Of a stretch of 64,000 nt of DNA, positions 32,677-44,651 are shown piece by piece. This stretch comes from Naganishia liquefaciens (Eukaryota > Basidiomycota > Tremellomycetes > Filobasidiales > Filobasidiaceae), in assembly GCA_013423385.1 (NCBI GenBank), contig BLZA01000019.1, forward strand, positions 558,001 to 622,000, in the 5' to 3' direction. Both the position numbers and the translations under genes were made by a program. Positions within the stretch are counted from its first letter, which is position 1, and the number at the start of each line of letters is the position of its first letter. The notes under the pieces were generated by a model. It saw only the letters and a program-made list of their open reading frames with translations, was not told where the DNA came from and searched no databases.

Positions 32677-34791
32677 ATGTCGGTAGTCAGCGAAGCGGCG
32701 ACATCGTCGTCGGTCTACACTACGAAAGAGCCGGTAAGAGCGATTCATGATCAGTGATCATCACGGAACCTGAAGCCAGCCTGTTCTATCTTCTCCAGAT
32801 GCAACGTGTTCCACCAGCCATTCCACCAAGAGCAAGAGGACGCCCGCCACCTCCGCTTCCGTCGCCGACATTATCTGCTCCGGAGCAGTTGAAAGAAGCT
32901 GAGCCGATCGACAAGGAAGGACGGTCGGGTAGGAGTTCGCCAAGGCCGGAAACATTCAGCGCGCAGAGACCATCCGTCGACAAGTTACCACAATCAGCTC
33001 ATCGAGAACATCATGCCGACTGCGCCTCCTCTGGCTCTCGATTGGAGACTGTGCCTGTCCCACTACCGACACGCAACAATTCTTCCGTATCGTCCTTGAG
33101 CGCTTCCAGCAGCCGGAATCTGCCACAAGCAAAAGAGGTGAACACGTCAAGCAGCACAAGCACATTGGAGACGTGTGCACCGGAGCTCGGAACACCGGAG
33201 TCAGATTACTTGGCGTCCAGACTGGACGTCACGGATGACCTGGAAACGTTTGGCCGAAAGATGAGCTATGCCCTTCAAGTCGACGCTCCCCTAATCTCGC
33301 AACGTCCACGCTCTCCACCTGCGATCGATCCGCCAGTCGTTTCCAGCCCTGTTGTCGAAGCGGGCTCAAGAAGAGGGAGCGGAAACGAATCGGGTCACGC
33401 GACGGATTCCATCCCCCATTGGACACCCCCGGGACGGATATCGAGGCCGTCAGCCGTGTCGCCTTCGTCTCCGAGACAGCAATCACCCGAGTCATCGAAA
33501 TCGTCCAGGCTTCAGAGTACAGGCAGTTACTTGACGAGACGCCAACAGCAAGCAAATGATTTACGCAGCGAGGTTGACGAGGAGAACAGAAAGAGGCGAG
33601 AAAGGAGGACCGTAATCGTAAAGGATGGTTACAAGATTGTGGATGGCGTGCGGGCGAAGGCAAGCTCCTCTGGAGTATATACTCGTGGGTTTGACTCGCA
33701 ATGAATACTGCCGTCGCCGCTCATACAGTCTGTACCCAGCATCAACCTTTAGTGCCGTGCCGCCTACCGGGAGATCTACATCGGGCTCTAGCGTATACAC
33801 TCCCGCAACGCTATCACCGTCCAGTACTTCTGGTCTCGCCACGCCGAATGGCTACGAAGGATTCTCAGCTGGTCCAAGTGTGACAAGTCCAGGTGCCGCT
33901 CCGCTCACAGGTCGTAGCCGTGGATCGTTCCCCTCGCCGGGACTACTCTCCCCATTGCTCACATCAATGTCGTTCTCGTCCACCCAGTCGTCCGAACCAG
34001 CGGGACCTGGAAGCAAATCTCGGGAATTCTTTCCGCCATCACTGTCGCGGAAAAAGTCATCTGGCCTTGCCAGTGGAGAGTCCGGTCATAACCGCCTCGT
34101 CGGATCGGCCATCACGGGCATGCGCAGTATCAGTCTGGGCATTGAGCATTGGAGAAAGCAATCCGTTACAAGTCAAACGGCGACAACCGAGTACGACGAT
34201 CTTTTGCGGAAGGAAGAGATGGAAAGGCCTCCTCCCCCGCCTGCACGAAACAGCATCACTGTCGAGCGATTTGAGCGTCACGCATCCTTGTCGGCGATGG
34301 AGGTGCTGGATCCGCGCTCACCTCGTCGACAGTCTGAACCATCTCAGCAAAATAGTCGCAGCGGCTTTACCATGTCCGCCGAGAACGAGCCTGTTAATAC
34401 GGCAACTCACAGCACGATGGGCGCAAAGAATGTCAAGGGCCTCCGGCTCCCGCTCTCCGACATGCCAGCATTTACGACCGTTCCGTCACTAGTGGATGTT
34501 ATGCCGTCCTCGTCCAGTCCAAGGAAAGGAGACATCCCGCCCGATATCGCATCCATGGAGCCGACGGTACCTGAACCCGGACTGCTTTCGCCCGCGATCA
34601 TCAATACCACCACCATCGAGCCCGCACCCGTGGGAGCCTCCCCTACACTCTCGCTCCCATCGGCGACGACGCCGCCCAGCAACATGGGAGAAGCCACCAG
34701 GGGCACTCGTCGGAAGCCTGTACCGCTGGCGTTTGCGACCAAGGTCCGATCTGACAGTACGGCTGCAACGAGCGTCTCGCCGGCTGCATAG
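32677..34791 (+). CDS. Long disordered Ser/Pro-rich protein, unrecognised
   Basis: Three exons (32677-32733, 32799-33684, 33740-34791) give 664 residues. Almost all of it is low complexity: Ser, Pro, Thr and Arg with many SP/TP and RxxS sites, such as SPSSPRQQSPESSK. The only ordered-looking parts are a short charged segment (LRSEVDEENRKRRERRTVIVKDGYKIVDG) and a later IEHWRKQ stretch. Proline-rich RARGRPPPPLPSP near the N terminus could bind SH3 or WW domains. No domain is recognised; fungal proteins of this kind are often kinase-regulated polarity or stress scaffolds, which is only a guess. The second intron was placed by phase so that VYTP/STFS joins; its donor (GTGGGT) is modest. Confidence 0.75.
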
Positions 34792-34925
34792 TGATCGCAT
34801 TAGCACCAGATATGATTCTAGCATAGCATACGTTGTATAAACCACTCTTGAGCGGGGAAACAGGGTCTGTATGATGGCAATACTACCACGACGATGACGG
34901 CGACATCCTTCCACACGTGAGAAAA

Positions 34926-34963
34926 ACGCGTCGAAACGCGTCTGTAAATTAAACGCGACGCGT
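34926..34963 (+). promoter_or_regulatory. Three MluI cell-cycle boxes (ACGCGT) upstream of MCM4
   Basis: ACGCGT occurs at 34926-34931, 34936-34941 and 34958-34963, with an additional ACGCGA at 34953, and a CCAAT word follows at 34964. This is the binding sequence of MBF (Mbp1/Swi6-type) factors that drive G1/S genes. It lies 125-160 bp before the MCM4 ATG, where such sites act. Confidence 0.8.
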
Positions 34964-35086
34964 CCAATCAATCTCTCAGTCTCATCACGAGTTCGTTCAG
35001 CCAACTTCTATCTGGCATTGGGCTCCCGGTCATTCAGCACACGACTCCCCTGTCCTATTCGCCATCCGCCCTGCGCCACATATATC

Positions 35087-38000
35087 ATGTCGTCTCCTCC
35101 TCTGGACTTTCCGTCAAGCAGCGCTGGTGGCGATGATCGCAGCAGCCAAGCGGGCGGCCGGACACCGACAGCCAGGCGGAACCCGCGAGGCGTCTTGGGA
35201 GGCATGAGCAGTCCGGCTATCGTGAACGATGGTACGTTCGGGCCTCGCAAAGCTCCAACGGAAAACAGGAAGCTTATCCCTCTGCTTCATCTCAGCCCTG
35301 CCCTCTACTATGTCTTCGCCGCTGCAGTTCCCTTCATCATCGAACAGGGGGTCAGTTCCACCGTCCGCTGGACGTCTAGGACGATACGCCGCACAAAACT
35401 CCCTTGGTGCTCGGGCGAGTCAGTTGTCGAGCGATGCGGGTCTTGCAGGCGCTGGTCGAAGCCCGGCCGGACCGGCAGGTGATCAACCCCTCTTCTTCCC
35501 TGGTTCCGGCGAATCCACACCTCGACGACCGCGTCGAGGCGACATTCACTCCTCTCTTCCCTTCTCGTCGCCTTCCCTCGCAAGGCGTGTCATGCCATTC
35601 AATAACCCCTCTCAATCGAGCCAGAACCGGCTAGGCAATCCTCCATCTGCTGCGGGCAGCGTCGGCGGAATGCGTTCGTCCTCTCCGCCAATCGGGGCCA
35701 ACTACAACTTGACATCAGATGACAATGCGCCCTCGCTCAGTATGGCGAATTCTGGTGCCCTCGAGGGGCGGTCTGATGCACTAGGGGAGCAGAACGGGTC
35801 TGAAGCGAGTGATGGAGGAATGGTCAAGTTCATCTGGGGTACCACCATTGAGCTGCAGCCGGCGATGAATCAGTTCCGTGATTTCCTGATCAACTTCAAG
35901 CCTAAATACCGTGCAGCGTACAACCGAAAAGTTCGGGAGGAGATAGTGGCAGAGCAGAATACGATGGGACCATCGTATGGTTTCAGCATGGATTCGACCT
36001 CTGCGGCGAATGCGGTGCCTGCGCCCAACCCGCTATACGACGACCTCTCGAGGGAAAAGGCCGAGGAAAAGCTTTATGTTCGATACATGACGACGATGCG
36101 CAAGACCACGCAAACGAATCTCAACTTGGACTCGCTCAATCTGCTCGCTTATCCGCCGAGCAAGAAGCTCTACAATCAGCTCCTCTCGTACCCTCAAGAA
36201 GTTATCCCCATTATGGATCAGGTGCTCAAGGACGTCATGATCGAGTTGTGTGAGGATGCTTGGGCGGCTTTACAGGATGGTTTGGAGAAGGATCTGCTGA
36301 TGGAGGAAGCGAATGAGATGCAGGGCAGAATCTACAAGGTTCGGCCATTTGGCGGCGAAAAGACGGTCAACATGCGAGATCTGAACCCAGGAGGTAGGTG
36401 ATCTCAGGCAGTGCGCTTATACTATTACTAATCACCATTATCGGACCGCCAGATACCGACAAGCTTGTGTCTATCAAGGGCTTGGTCATTCGGGCTACCC
36501 CGGTCATTCCTGATATGAAACTTGGTGAGTTCCTTCTTCTCTGAACGCTCCTTCTCACATACTGAACGCTTCTTCAGCCTTCTTCCGTTGTCTGGTCTGT
36601 CAACATACTGTTCAAGAGGAAATCGATCGTGGCCGAATCAACGAACCTCAGCGATGTCCTCGGGAGGAGTGTAACAAACTCGGCACGATGACTCTTATTC
36701 ACAACCGATCGGAATTCGCAGACAAGCAAGTCGTGAGATTGCAGGAAACGCCAGGTCAGCCCATGGCCACATGAACCAAAAAGTGACCGCTGATTCAACC
36801 TCTTTCAGATTCCGTACCGGATGGTCAGACACCGCATACGGTGTCCTTGTGCGCATACGATGAACTGGTCGACCTTGTCAAACCGGGTGACAGAGTCGTT
36901 GTAACCGGTATCTTCCGATCTATTCCTGTCCGTCTGAATTCACGACAGCGGTCCATCAAGTCGCTCTTCAAGACGTACATTGATGTCGTGCACGTCAAGC
37001 GGACCAATGTTGCACGAATGGGCTATGACCAGACAACCCGAGGTGGAGAAGGCAGACCGCCGGGGATCGGCGTTGGAGGCGAAGATGACGACGAGGAGGG
37101 CTTGAGCCATGCCGATCGGATGGACATCGAAGGGGAAGCGGACGAGGCCGGCCAGCCACAACCTTCCCGTAATGCGGAAATGGAGGAGCAGCTTCGCGAG
37201 CTGTCACGAAGACCGGATATCTACGATACGCTCTCCCGTTCTTTAGCGCCTTCAATCTGGGAGATGGATGACGTCAAGAAGGGAATCTTGCTGCAACTGT
37301 TCGGAGGTACAAACAAGAGCATATCACGGGGAGGCGGATCCGGCGGCCCTCGATATCGAGGAGACATCAATGTATTGATGGTGGGAGATCCGGGTACCTC
37401 CAAGTCCCAGATATTGTCGGTAAGTTCAGAGTGATCTTAACACCGCAATCAAATCTTGAACTCGCTTGTGACTGTAGTATGTCCATAAGATCGCGCCCCG
37501 AGGTGTTTACACCTCTGGTAAGGGATCGTCAGCCGTCGGTCTAACTGCCTATGTGACGCGCGATCCGGACTCGAAGCAACTGGTCTTGGAGAGTGGCGCT
37601 CTCGTTCTCTCGGACGGCGGAGTGTGCTGTATCGATGAGTTTGACAAGATGAGCGACGCGACTAGAAGTGTCTTGCACGAAGTCATGGTGAGACGCACTG
37701 CTGCAGCGTTAAGCCATTCGATCTAACGCTTTACTCGCGACATAGGAACAACAAACTGTATCTATCGCCAAAGCAGGTATCATTACTACCTTGAACGCTC
37801 GGACCTCGATTCTTGCCGCCGCCAACCCCGTCAACTCGAAATACAATCCGCGTCTACCAATCCCCGCAAACATCGACCTGCCGCCGACCTTGATTTCTCG
37901 ATTCGACTTGCTGTACCTCGTTCTCGACAAGATCGACGAGTCAACTGATAGACGGCTGGCCAAACATCTGGTTAGCCTCTACCTAGAGGACCGACCTGAT

Positions 38001-38768
38001 ACCGGAGGTCAGGATATTCTGGCAAGTACCTGGACTCTGCTGCTTGACCGTTTGAACTCATTCCAGGTTTCCGTTACAGCCGGTAGAGACCGTGACGGCC
38101 TACATCACACACGCTCGAACGAAGATCCACCCTGTTCTGACAGAGGCTGCGTCGCAAGCGCTTGTGACTTCCTACGTAGAAATGCGAAAGGTCGGAGAAG
38201 ACGTCAGAACGCAAGAACGCCGAATCACCGCCACTACGCGTCAATTGGAGAGCATGATCCGGCTTTCGGAAGCTCATGCTAGGATGCGATGGTCTGAGAC
38301 CGTCGAGTTGCAGGATGTCAAGGAAGCCTTCAGGCTGATTAGAGATGCCATCCGGGAGAGTGCCGTGAGTGTTAAGTGAATGATAAGTCGGAAGACATTA
38401 CTAAAAACGCGTAATTACGCCAGACGGATCCTATTACCGGTCAGATCGATCTAGACCTCATCACGACTGGTGCTGGTCAACAACAGAGAAAGCTGCGAGG
38501 AGATCTTAAGCGGGAGGTAAGCCATATCCACTCCTGCTTCTTATCGCGTGGGGTTAATTCCTTTCCGCACGCGCAGATTCTCGCTTTGCTTGACACCAAT
38601 CGCCAAGGCCTAAGGTGGCAGTCGGCCATCCGGTCCATCGAAGAGCAGTCATCTATTCCCGTTGATATCAACGAATTCGCCGAAGTCGTTCGAGATCTCG
38701 AGCATGAGGGCATCATCAAGGTCGTCGGTGAACGTGAGCGTAGGACCATCCGAAGGATCGCTGATTAG
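35087..38768 (+). CDS. MCM4: Replicative helicase subunit Mcm4
   Basis: Ten exons (35087-35231, 35296-36393, 36453-36524, 36578-36754, 36809-37419, 37478-37687, 37746-38021, 38080-38364, 38424-38516, 38577-38768) give 1052 residues. Mcm4 is part of the MCM2-7 hexamer that unwinds DNA at forks. The first ~230 residues are Ser/Pro/Arg-rich, the tail phosphorylated by CDK and DDK. Then come the MCM N domain ([10 protein letters not shown]), the zinc finger (CLVC with CPREEC), OB residues, Walker [10 protein letters not shown], Walker B IDEFDKM, arginine finger SRFDL, and a C-terminal winged helix. IDEFDKMSD and the long SP-rich tail point to Mcm4 among the six. The intron 38022-38079 has a GCAAGT donor. 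Three MluI boxes in the promoter suggest G1/S expression. Confidence 0.97.
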
Positions 38769-39020
38769 AGGTGAATCGGGGCGCATGATGATTCGTTTTT
38801 GTGGTGTATTGTCGCCTTTTCCAAAGTTGTATACGGAAAAAATTGTTTTGATCGATACCTTATATCAGGGCTGCTCATCTCTGCTTCAGCAAAGCGGAAT
38901 GTAAGATCGGCTGAACGGTTGCGAACGTCTCAGCCGGAAAGCTTATGTATGCTGATTTTCGTTCGTACAACCGGATTGTGAACGCATGCGCTCTGGGCGA
39001 TTGGACAGCCGTCCGAGCTT

Positions 39021-40443
39021 TCAGAACGGCGACTCTTTGCTAAGTTGTTTATGAGTGTACTGCTTCTTGCCCTGATCTGATCCGAATTCGCCGACAACGC
39101 TTCCCTCCTTGCGCTGACTCCGCAAAACCCACTTGTAGATACACAGTCCCTCCAGCCCAACGGGTCCTCTTGCGTGCGTCTTTCCAGTCGAAATGCCCAC
39201 TTCTGTGCCAAGTCCGTACCGCTGTCCATCGGCGAACCGAGTTGAGGCGTTCCAGAAGACATTAGCAGAGGATAGACCTCGAATAAAGGTGCCCGCGTGG
39301 GTTTCCGAAGGCGTGATGATGGAATCCGTATGATGTGATGAATGGAGGTTGATGTGCTGTATGGCTGCACTGACGGAAGGGACGACCTTGACAGCCATCT
39401 CTGGGCAGAGGAATTCGGTGTCGTAGGATTCTGGAGTAGCAGCATGGACAAGCTTTCCGAAATCAGGCACAGACTGAGAAATTGGCGAAGACTCCAAAGC
39501 AGCTAATGATGGCTCGTCACAATGTAATGTAATCGACGATGATAGCAGGTGAGCTGCAAGTTCCGGCCAGATCGATTTGACGGTCGACTCGTGCAGGAGC
39601 AGCGTCTCGACCGCATTGCAGGCTGCAGGGTAGTCGAGCTAGAAAAGGCTTCGTTAGACGATGAGCGGCACGAGTGCGGTAATTATATACCTTCGCATCC
39701 TTGACGATTCGCTTAGCCATTTCGATATTTGCACCTTCATCCAAGTAGATGTTGCAGATCCCATCCGCGTGACCCATTACGGGGATTTTTGTTTGGTCTT
39801 TCACACTCTGCACCAGCGCATTTCCTCCCCGTGGCATGACGAGGTCAATGTACTTTTCCTGGGCGAGCAGGGCCGAGATCTCGCCCCGCGTTGAGACGGC
39901 CTGAATGAGCGCCGGGGGAAGCTTGCCGGCGGATAACGATTGCTGAATCAATGAAGCGAGAAGCGTAGCGGTATGAAGAGATTCCTTTCCACCTTTCAGG
40001 ATAGCTGCGTTCCCGGATTTAATGGCTAGAGCTGCAATATTCACGACGACCTCGGGCCTCGCTTCAAAGATTACGAGCAAAACACCGATGGGGCAAGTCA
40101 CTCGATAAAGCTCAAGACCGTCGTCAAGCTCCTTGGCGTAAGTCGTCCGGCCAGTCGGCACTGGAAGGTCGACGACTTCTTGAATCCCCTGGAGCATAGC
40201 ATCGAATTTCCCTGGTCGAGTCAGGTCCAGGCGCGAGACAAGCGAAGATGAAAGCTTCCCTTCTGCGAGCAACGCGTTTGCGGCTTCCATATCCTGTGCG
40301 TTTGCGGCGAGAATCTCATCGCGGTGAGAGGACAGGTGCTGCGCGATAGAGCGGAGTGCAATGTCCCTTTCGGAAGCGTCAACGAGCTGAGAATCTTCGT
40401 ACGCTTGCCGCGCAGCCTTGGCGATGTCCTCTGCAGACGACAT
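39021..40443 (-). CDS. PRO2: Gamma-glutamyl phosphate reductase (proline synthesis)
   Basis: Two exons on the minus strand (40443-39691, 39638-39021) give 456 residues, normal for the family. The enzyme reduces gamma-glutamyl phosphate with NADPH to glutamate semialdehyde, the second step of proline synthesis in the cytosol. Seen: PIGVLLVIFEARPEVVVNIAALAIKSGNA (cofactor-binding region, split here only for naming), LPPALIQAV, DLVMPRGG, PVMGHADGICNIYLDE, and after the intron DYPAACNAVETLL, in which the Cys is the catalytic residue. C-terminal ANVFWNASTRFADG and GLGTEVGIST are also typical. The stop lies about 250 bp from the MCM4 stop, tail-to-tail. An upstream in-frame extension of 26 codons exists but lacks a good start, so 40443 is preferred. 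Confidence 0.97.
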
Positions 40444-40721
40444 GGTGACTGAGTGAGGTTCTTGCTGGCGGTGGAGACAAGGCACCTCATCAGTCAGCGA
40501 AGGATGGCATGGCCCCTTCACTTCGGCTCATCGCGTCGGATTCGGCTGAGGCGGATGCAAATTCTACCAGCTGGACATCGATTGATTGATTCTGATTGAC
40601 TGCTCAGGGCTTTGATTCGCGATTAATTGGTCACACTGCCTATGCTATGCACAAGTCCTGGCGGTCAGACTTCCGTTGCCTTCCCGCAGGCTGTACAATG
40701 ATCATAGTCATCGCCATAGGC

Positions 40722-42915
40722 CTAAGAGACATAGATTCGCTTCCCCTCAATTAGGGCTGCTTCCAAAGCCTTTAGCCTACTGGGCATCGCCGTTTCCCCA
40801 ATCTGCCGACCCACGACAACTTTCAAGAATTTCTCTAATACGGCGCTCGGTAGACGTTGGCCTCTGCTGTACGCTTCTTCGACTTTGCTGACCGCCTGCT
40901 GCCGTTGTTCCATATCGGACGACTGTACCGTCCTCTCCAGGAGCAGCCCTAACGCTTTTGTAGCGGTATTTCCTCGTACCAGTTCCGTAGCATCCAGAAT
41001 ATCATAGAGCTTGAGTGCACATTCAGCGGTTCTGCTTGTACTGATGGCGTTCTCAATGACGCTGACTTTAGTCGCAGTTTTGAAGACCGACTGATCTCGA
41101 GCGATCGACGAGCGTAATCGCCGAAAGGAATTTGGACTGTTCATGGTGGAGATACGCTGAACTATCAGCTCCCGAACCTCCGGGTTCTCGGCGCATCCAG
41201 AAGCTATTGCGTCCGCATACAGCTCAAGGGATATCCAGGGTGTGATGAGCGTCGTACGCACAGCGCTTTTGCGGAATACCGACAAAGTCTCGAGATGTGC
41301 GGGATCCTGCTGACTCTGCAGGCGGCGATAGACAAACATGGTTTGCGAAAGCAAGTCTCTCTTGCCGCTTCCAGTCGCGTAGCTCGATATCGTCTCCAGC
41401 ATAGCTGGCCACACGTTTGTCCACCGCTTGAGACTATTGTCTTGCTGACGTAACGATTGCGAAAGCAAAAGCAAGGCGGAATGCAACCTTTGGATGTAAC
41501 GCGGGTCCTCTCTGATTTCAGTTGGCAGATACTTGAATGCTCGACAAATCGCAAGCACGAAGCTTTTGGATATGGCTATCTCTTTGGACACAGCATCTTC
41601 GACGAGCAGAGCCGCAAACCCAAGGGTGTTGACAATGCTCGAGAACTGGGATCCCGCTGGCTGCCTTGGAATATGTTTGAGACGCCGTTGCGTGAGGTTT
41701 AAGGCTCGTTCGAAGTTGTTAGAAGAGATTCGATCCAAGTCATATTTTTGCATCTTGTCCGATGGGAGATATAAAGACAGTGCAGTCACCGAGACACCCC
41801 CAGTGAGATCTGCCGTCGCTTTCGCCAGCGATTCCCCCAGAGCGGCATCGAAGGTACCACTGGCGGTCTGTTCCGAGCTCGAGATATCGTCCATGAATTG
41901 GTGCAATTGCGGATCTGGCGGCTCGAATATTCTGATGCGCGCTTCCAGATGGTTGTGCCATACGTGTTGCAGAACATCAAGTGGGATGATTCCACCATTC
42001 TCGTGGATCGTTCGCAGCGTTTCCAGAATTTCTTCGATGTGTTCTAGATATTCGGCCCGAAAGCCCTGAAGATACATCTCCGATATCTTGAAACCCTTGA
42101 AGAAACCGTTGGAGGCGAGGCATTCCCATTCGTACCGCATCTTGGAGAATTTCTCGTTACGCGTTCCGCATGTATGTCGAGGTTCGAAGCTTGATTTTCG
42201 CATCCGGTAGAGCAGCCATCGTTTCCTAGTCTCCAGACCGACGTTTTGTAGACGGTCTCCATGAATTGCTGCAAGGCTGGCCCAGACCGTTGCTAGGCGA
42301 CCGTGAGTGAAGTGACGCGATGCAGCTCGTCGCCCTCGGTCATCAACCGCCGCAACGATGACATTTTCCAGATCCTCTGATTTGGGGCAGATACCGCTTT
42401 CTTCCATGATTATCAAGACTTCGTTTACTTTCTGCCAACGCTCGGTTTTATTCCTGCCGGTATCGGTCAATCCGCTAACCTGTTTCGTTAAAACGGATCG
42501 CAAGGTGTTGGCTGGAACGTGCCGCCTCCGCAGGTCTTCGTGTATAGCTGTAAAGATCTCCCATGACGGCTCCGGGAAGCTCGATAGTAGACTCTCTTCT
42601 AGTACTTGCAGATGGCGGCGGAACGGCGTTGATGTAGGATGATATGGCAGCGTCGGAGGAAGCGGCAGGTGTGGTGGTGGCCTGTGTTCGTGTCGTCGGA
42701 AACTTGTTTCCGTGTTGGCTTCGACGCCTGATATGGTATCGATGACGCTATGTTCCTTCAGATGAAGGTATCTTCGATGGCATGCGCATCTTGAGGATCT
42801 AAAGGTAAAGGCGAATCATTAGGCCCTTCGGCCTCAAATGAATTGACAGGAGAACGCACCGAGCTTCTCGCAAAAGGGGTCGAGCAAGCGCGATAGCGCC
42901 CTGCTTGACCGACAT
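40722..42915 (-). CDS. PPR-like mitochondrial protein, unrecognised
   Basis: Two exons on the minus strand (42915-42860, 42798-40722) give 710 residues. The N terminus (MSVKQGAIALARPLLREAR, then Ser/Arg/His-rich) has the basic, acid-free look of a mitochondrial import signal, and RYLHLKE after it is common at the start of fungal mitochondrial PPR proteins. The body is all-helical with repeated ~35-residue Leu/Ala patterns, for example around the NNFERALNLTQRRL and TAECALKLYDIL segments, consistent with degenerate PPR or TPR repeats. I cannot assign it to a named family; a role in mitochondrial RNA handling or translation is inference. It shares a 356-bp promoter with a peptidyl-tRNA hydrolase gene, which also acts in mitochondria in fungi. 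Confidence 0.75.
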
Positions 42916-43271
42916 CTCCCAGGCTGCCAATACCCTTCGATCAGCGATAATCAGGCTCCAGATACATACGGAACAAGATGAATCCTCGGCGGCGACCTGG
43001 CGGTACAATCACTGGACGGAAGAAGTATTATTATCTTCTCTGAATTGCACTTGAAGAAAGTCTGGTCGATCGCTATTTCATCTGAGACAAGAGCTTTGGC
43101 TTTGGAGCACACTTCACACTTCTTGTGGATGCGTCGCTTCGTTGATCGACATGCGACGTTACTAGAATCCGTCCTCCAATTGGAACCACAAGGTAAGCAG
43201 AGATTGCCATCGTCCAGACAACGTTGAAGCAAGCCTTTCGTCTCCGCGGTATCGCACAGACTCCTGCTGTC
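42916..43271. other. Bidirectional promoter between PPR-like and PTH genes
   Basis: No gene seen; short frames here do not splice into either neighbour convincingly. It serves both divergent genes. Confidence 0.5.
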
Positions 43272-44256
43272 ATGTCTCTCTTGTCGAAGACGAGTGCTCG
43301 TCCCAGAAGTCTTGAATGTGGCTGGTCTCTTATCGGCATGTACGATATGCGACTCCCCGCAAACCCATCGCAGCGATATACCACCAACGTACAATCAGAC
43401 GAAATGGTGTCACCGCGCTTCTCTACGCCTGTTGAGCGCAGCAAGATTCCTCATCTTGTGGTGTACGCGCTAGGCAATTACCCATGGCCTCAATCTCGCC
43501 ATTCTCTGCCACAGTCTCTGTTGCCATTTGTCGGTCAACAGTATGGATTGTCGACCGGGAAGGGTTTTAGAAAGATACAATCTCGCAGTGCTGAATCACC
43601 AACAGTGATGCAGACGATCGACTTGAACAGGAAGCATCAATGCTGGATTTCTGGCGGGCTTGTCGAATACCAGCCCTCACGGATGGTTGCCAAAGGTAGA
43701 TCGACTGACATGAAGACCAACGAGAGAACTCGACTTGCCATGTTGACGCTTGTGATGCCTCGTGAGTGCAGTCGGACCTCCCCAGGATGGTTCGAGCACT
43801 ACTGACCCCAATTGCATGCCAGGGTTCCTCATGAACATCGCTGGACAACCGGTGCCGTTTCTTCTCCGATCCTCAAGCGACTTGCCGCATGTCGTGAAAG
43901 CTACGCAAGGACTCAAAAATCTTGAGGTCGATCATTTGCCAACGCTGGTCGTCCTGCATGATTCGCTCGAGACACCTCCCATGGCTCTCACTAAGCCTAA
44001 ACGGAATGTCGGACCGCAAGGTCACAATGGCCTTCGTGCGGTCGAAAAGGCTCTCGGGACTCGCGATTTCTGGCGGATCGGTCTAGGCATTGGTCGCCCA
44101 CTTGGCGGGAAGAGTAGAGGGGACGGTATCACGGAATGGGTACTGGGAGATATCAAGTCAGACTCGGATGAGAGGATATTCTGGGAAGGGGAGGGAGTCG
44201 CTGCCATCAGACGGTACCTCGACCAGATAGCCGAGACATCCGCCAGACCGGAATGA
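43272..44256 (+). CDS. Peptidyl-tRNA hydrolase (bacterial type, mitochondrial)
   Basis: Two exons (43272-43761, 43823-44256) give 307 residues. The enzyme frees tRNA from stalled peptidyl-tRNA. Catalytic features of Pth are in place: YALGN (Asn), SRHS (His), FLMNIAG (Asn), LVVLHDSLE (Asp), and GHNGLRAVEKALG followed by RIGIGRP-like LGIGRP. The ~50-residue N extension is rich in Ser and Arg with few acids, fitting mitochondrial import. The insert between ~43560 and 43720 is longer than in bacterial Pth and could hide an in-frame intron, but I see no strong donor. There is an upstream CTG/TTG-started frame; the first ATG at 43272 was used. Confidence 0.88.
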
Positions 44257-44651
44257 TATACTATCAGCTATTTTGATTTGACATGCATGCGCCAGCCACT
44301 TGCACCGCTGCCCGAACGACGTGAATGACACCGTTCAATAGTACAGCTTAAGGGCGGATACTAATGCCTTTAGGTCGAAATGCACCTAATTTCCGCTCGC
44401 CCATTGATCGTCCTTGGCTATGTGGCTGCGGAAAGGCAAAGTGATCCATTCGATAACATCGACAATGCCTGTTCATTAGTGCGGAGCTGCTATCGATAAG
44501 TCTGTCCCCTGAACCTTTCCTGCCTGCTTCCAGAGGAGACGTTCCAACAGCTGTTCCGACTACAAGTCAAGATTTGCGAGGGCGACTTTGCACAATGAGC
44601 CTGCCTCGAAATACATGTCATCGGAATCTATTGGCCTCATGCATGCAATGA
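44257..44651. other. Convergent intergenic region
   Basis: No gene seen between the PTH and Gln-rich genes, which end tail-to-tail. Confidence 0.5.
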
